Positions 20,066 to 21,413 of a DNA stretch of 21,413 nt are shown in pieces. The stretch comes from a virus, in IMG/VR virus record IMGVR_UViG_3300049916_000766, positions 1-21,413 of that record. The stretch is one strand, 5' to 3'. Below the pieces are notes generated by a model. The model made no database searches, was not told where the DNA came from, and was given only the letters and a program-made list of their open reading frames with translations. A program made the position numbers and the translations under genes. Each line of letters starts with the position of its first letter. Positions within the stretch are counted from its first letter, which is position 1.

Positions 20066-21413
20066 AATGGCACCTCGCTTATTTTGTAGTTAAATTTTTC
20101 TTTAGCGTATATTTTAACCCGTGTAATCGCGTGATTCAAAGTGTAATTCTTACGTTTTTTCCATGACAAATCATCTGCTAAATCGTAAATAGTTGTTCCT
20201 TGTCCATCTTCTGTTTTTCTTAATCCTCTTCCGATAGATTGTAGAACTCTTATTTGTGATTTTGTAGGTGAAGCAAACATTATATTGTGCAGGTTAATTA
20301 TATTTATACCTGTCGAAAAGGTTCCAACGCTCGCAACGATAATTGCGTTCTTTTCTTTTTCAGTGATCTCGCGGATCCTTTCTCGTTCTTCAGCGTTAAC
20401 AGCGCCTGACACAAAGAACACTTTACGATCTGTACCTTTACATTTTTCTACAAACATCTCGTATAAAGGTTTACCATGTTTCTGAACAAGATTATACAGC
20501 ACAAGCGAGTTCCCTTGCTGATCGCACGTAAGGTTGACTATAAACCTATTCCTTTTTTCATGACTTACTATATGATCTATTTCGTCTTGGTACTTTAATC
20601 CCTTACATAGCTTTCTTTCTTCGTCAGAATATTTTAACACTAAGCATTGTACTGTTAGCTGCGCCAGTGTGTTAGAATCGATTAACTCCTTAGTGCTAGT
20701 AACTTTATACACCGGACCAAAATTGCCTTCTAATGTCATTTGGTTTGACACTGCATCATCAATAGTCCCGGTGGTTCCTATACGCATATAAGCTTCGCTC
20801 AATCGATTCATAATCGTGGTCAATGACTTTGCTTTAAACGTATGAGCTTCATCCCCTATCACAAATCCGTATTGCTTAAACCAACTTTGCGGTAGTCGTA
20901 TTGCGCTTTGCCATGTAGTTATAACAACCGATTGTTCGAAATCTAATTTTTCTTTACCAGAATAAATTCTATGAACATCTTCTTCTACGTCAAAAGTATC
21001 ATCACCATCTGAGTAATCCGCAAAATCTTTGTACATTTGCTCAACCAACGATGTAGTAGGAACAACAACCAACGCTCTAAAGTCTACGTCGTTTTCAAGA
21101 AAGTAGCGCAATAGCATGTAAATAATTAAAGATTTGCCAGAGCCAGTAGGAGAAATTAAAATGCATCTACTATTCTGCGCTGCATGTATAAATGCATCTA
21201 ACTGGTAATCTCTTGGATCAATCTTTTTTCCGTTAATGTTAATAGACAAACTATTAATAAACGTTTCTAAATCTTCTTTTTCATCAACTGGATTTTTGAG
21301 TGTGTCATCTATCTTTAATTCGTATCCACGCTCATAACAAAATTCAGCAACACGTTTTAGTAAACCATAAGGTAAAGTTTGAGATCTTGAATCGAATAAG
21401 CGTATCTTACCAT
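20062..21413 (-). CDS. uvsW: UvsW helicase (5' part cut by right edge)
   Basis: The frame is open from the right edge. A TTG at 21249 is internal, because upstream residues GKIRLFDSRSQTLPYGLLKR and FCYERGYELKI align with the N-terminal domain of T4 UvsW. The superfamily 2 helicase motifs follow: motif I SPTGSGKSLI, Ia VVVPTTSLVEQM, II GDEAHTF, III TGTIDD, V-like ASVGTFSTGINI and VI QSIGRGLRK. In T4, UvsW unwinds R-loops and branched recombination intermediates, moving replication from origin to recombination initiation. About 50 N-terminal residues are missing compared with T4. It lies upstream of the Sm-like gene and gp55 in the same direction. Confidence 0.95.
   Translation of the reverse strand, partial: GKIRLFDSRSQTLPYGLLKRVAEFCYERGYELKIDDTLKNPVDEKEDLETFINSLSININGKKIDPRDYQLDAFIHAAQNSRCILISPTGSGKSLIIYMLLRYFLENDVDFRALVVVPTTSLVEQMYKDFADYSDGDDTFDVEEDVHRIYSGKEKLDFEQSVVITTWQSAIRLPQSWFKQYGFVIGDEAHTFKAKSLTTIMNRLSEAYMRIGTTGTIDDAVSNQMTLEGNFGPVYKVTSTKELIDSNTLAQLTVQCLVLKYSDEERKLCKGLKYQDEIDHIVSHEKRNRFIVNLTCDQQGNSLVLYNLVQKHGKPLYEMFVEKCKGTDRKVFFVSGAVNAEERERIREITEKEKNAIIVASVGTFSTGINIINLHNIMFASPTKSQIRVLQSIGRGLRKTEDGQGTTIYDLADDLSWKKRKNYTLNHAITRVKIYAKEKFNYKISEVPL

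Noticed and set aside
20301-20308. TATAAATA on the minus strand inside uvsW as a late promoter
   Set aside because: No gene start lies close downstream. One or two exact matches are expected by chance in this AT-rich window.
20062-21249. TTG at 21249 as the start of the helicase
   Set aside because: The frame continues upstream to the window edge and those residues align with the N-terminal domain of T4 UvsW, so the gene is cut by the window, not started at TTG.
1-21413. CRISPR arrays, insertion sequences, integrase/attachment sites, introns or inteins
   Set aside because: No regularly spaced direct repeats, transposase or recombinase motifs, or interruptions of conserved genes (gp43 in particular is contiguous) were seen.

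Overview
This window is a segment of a strictly lytic-type, T4-like marine myovirus genome. All supported genes lie on the minus strand and run leftward. The DNA is AT-rich and densely packed, with many 1- or 4-base start/stop overlaps. A near-complete T4-type replication and recombination core is recognisable by motifs and by alignment to remembered T4 proteins: UvsW, gp55, gp47, gp46, gp45, gp44, gp62, RegA and gp43. Hsp20, CobS/CobT-like proteins, two nucleotide-pyrophosphatase-like proteins and an Sm-like protein are typical of marine (cyanophage or pelagiphage-like) members of the group rather than of enteric T-even phages. A phage-encoded outer-membrane barrel points to a Gram-negative host. 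I see no integrase, insertion sequence or CRISPR array.

Layout from right to left (direction of transcription): uvsW (cut by the right edge) and an Sm-like protein; a divergent promoter pair; gp55, gp47, gp46 and a small ORF; a CobT-like metallopeptidase/VWA protein; a CobS-like AAA+ ATPase ending in a strong terminator; a 55-codon ORF and a DUF5664-type protein; gp45 and a 99-residue protein; gp44, gp62 and regA; then an accessory island (Ntn hydrolase, Hsp20, outer-membrane barrel, small ADP-ribosyltransferase) whose genes carry T4-type late promoters; then gp43; a MazG-like protein and an AEP-type primase; a leftmost operon of small proteins, a GNAT acetyltransferase and tRNA-Glu, tRNA-Thr and tRNA-Lys; and the first 40 codons of a gene leaving the left edge.

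The clearest undescribed-looking element is the island. Its most striking member is a 152-residue protein that starts with a near-perfect T4 capsid-targeting sequence, including a predicted prohead-protease site, followed by an H-Y-E ADP-ribosyltransferase domain. It is therefore a candidate head-packaged, injected effector, analogous to T4 Alt but of a different catalytic class.

A second theme is promoter architecture. Nine leftward genes or operons share one early-type promoter (TGTACA or TTTACA, usually 17 bases, CTTAGG-like, TATAAT). Its predicted start falls either 0-6 bases from the AUG (gp43, gp44, gp45, MazG-like, gp55, left-edge gene) or 26 bases upstream (three operons). Two late promoters (TATAAATA) also abut their AUGs, while two others would start the mRNA with a hairpin at nucleotide 1. 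A lone copy of the early promoter points rightward at 19493-19521 and would make RNA antisense to the Sm-like gene. All functions are read by eye from sequence and none has been tested.
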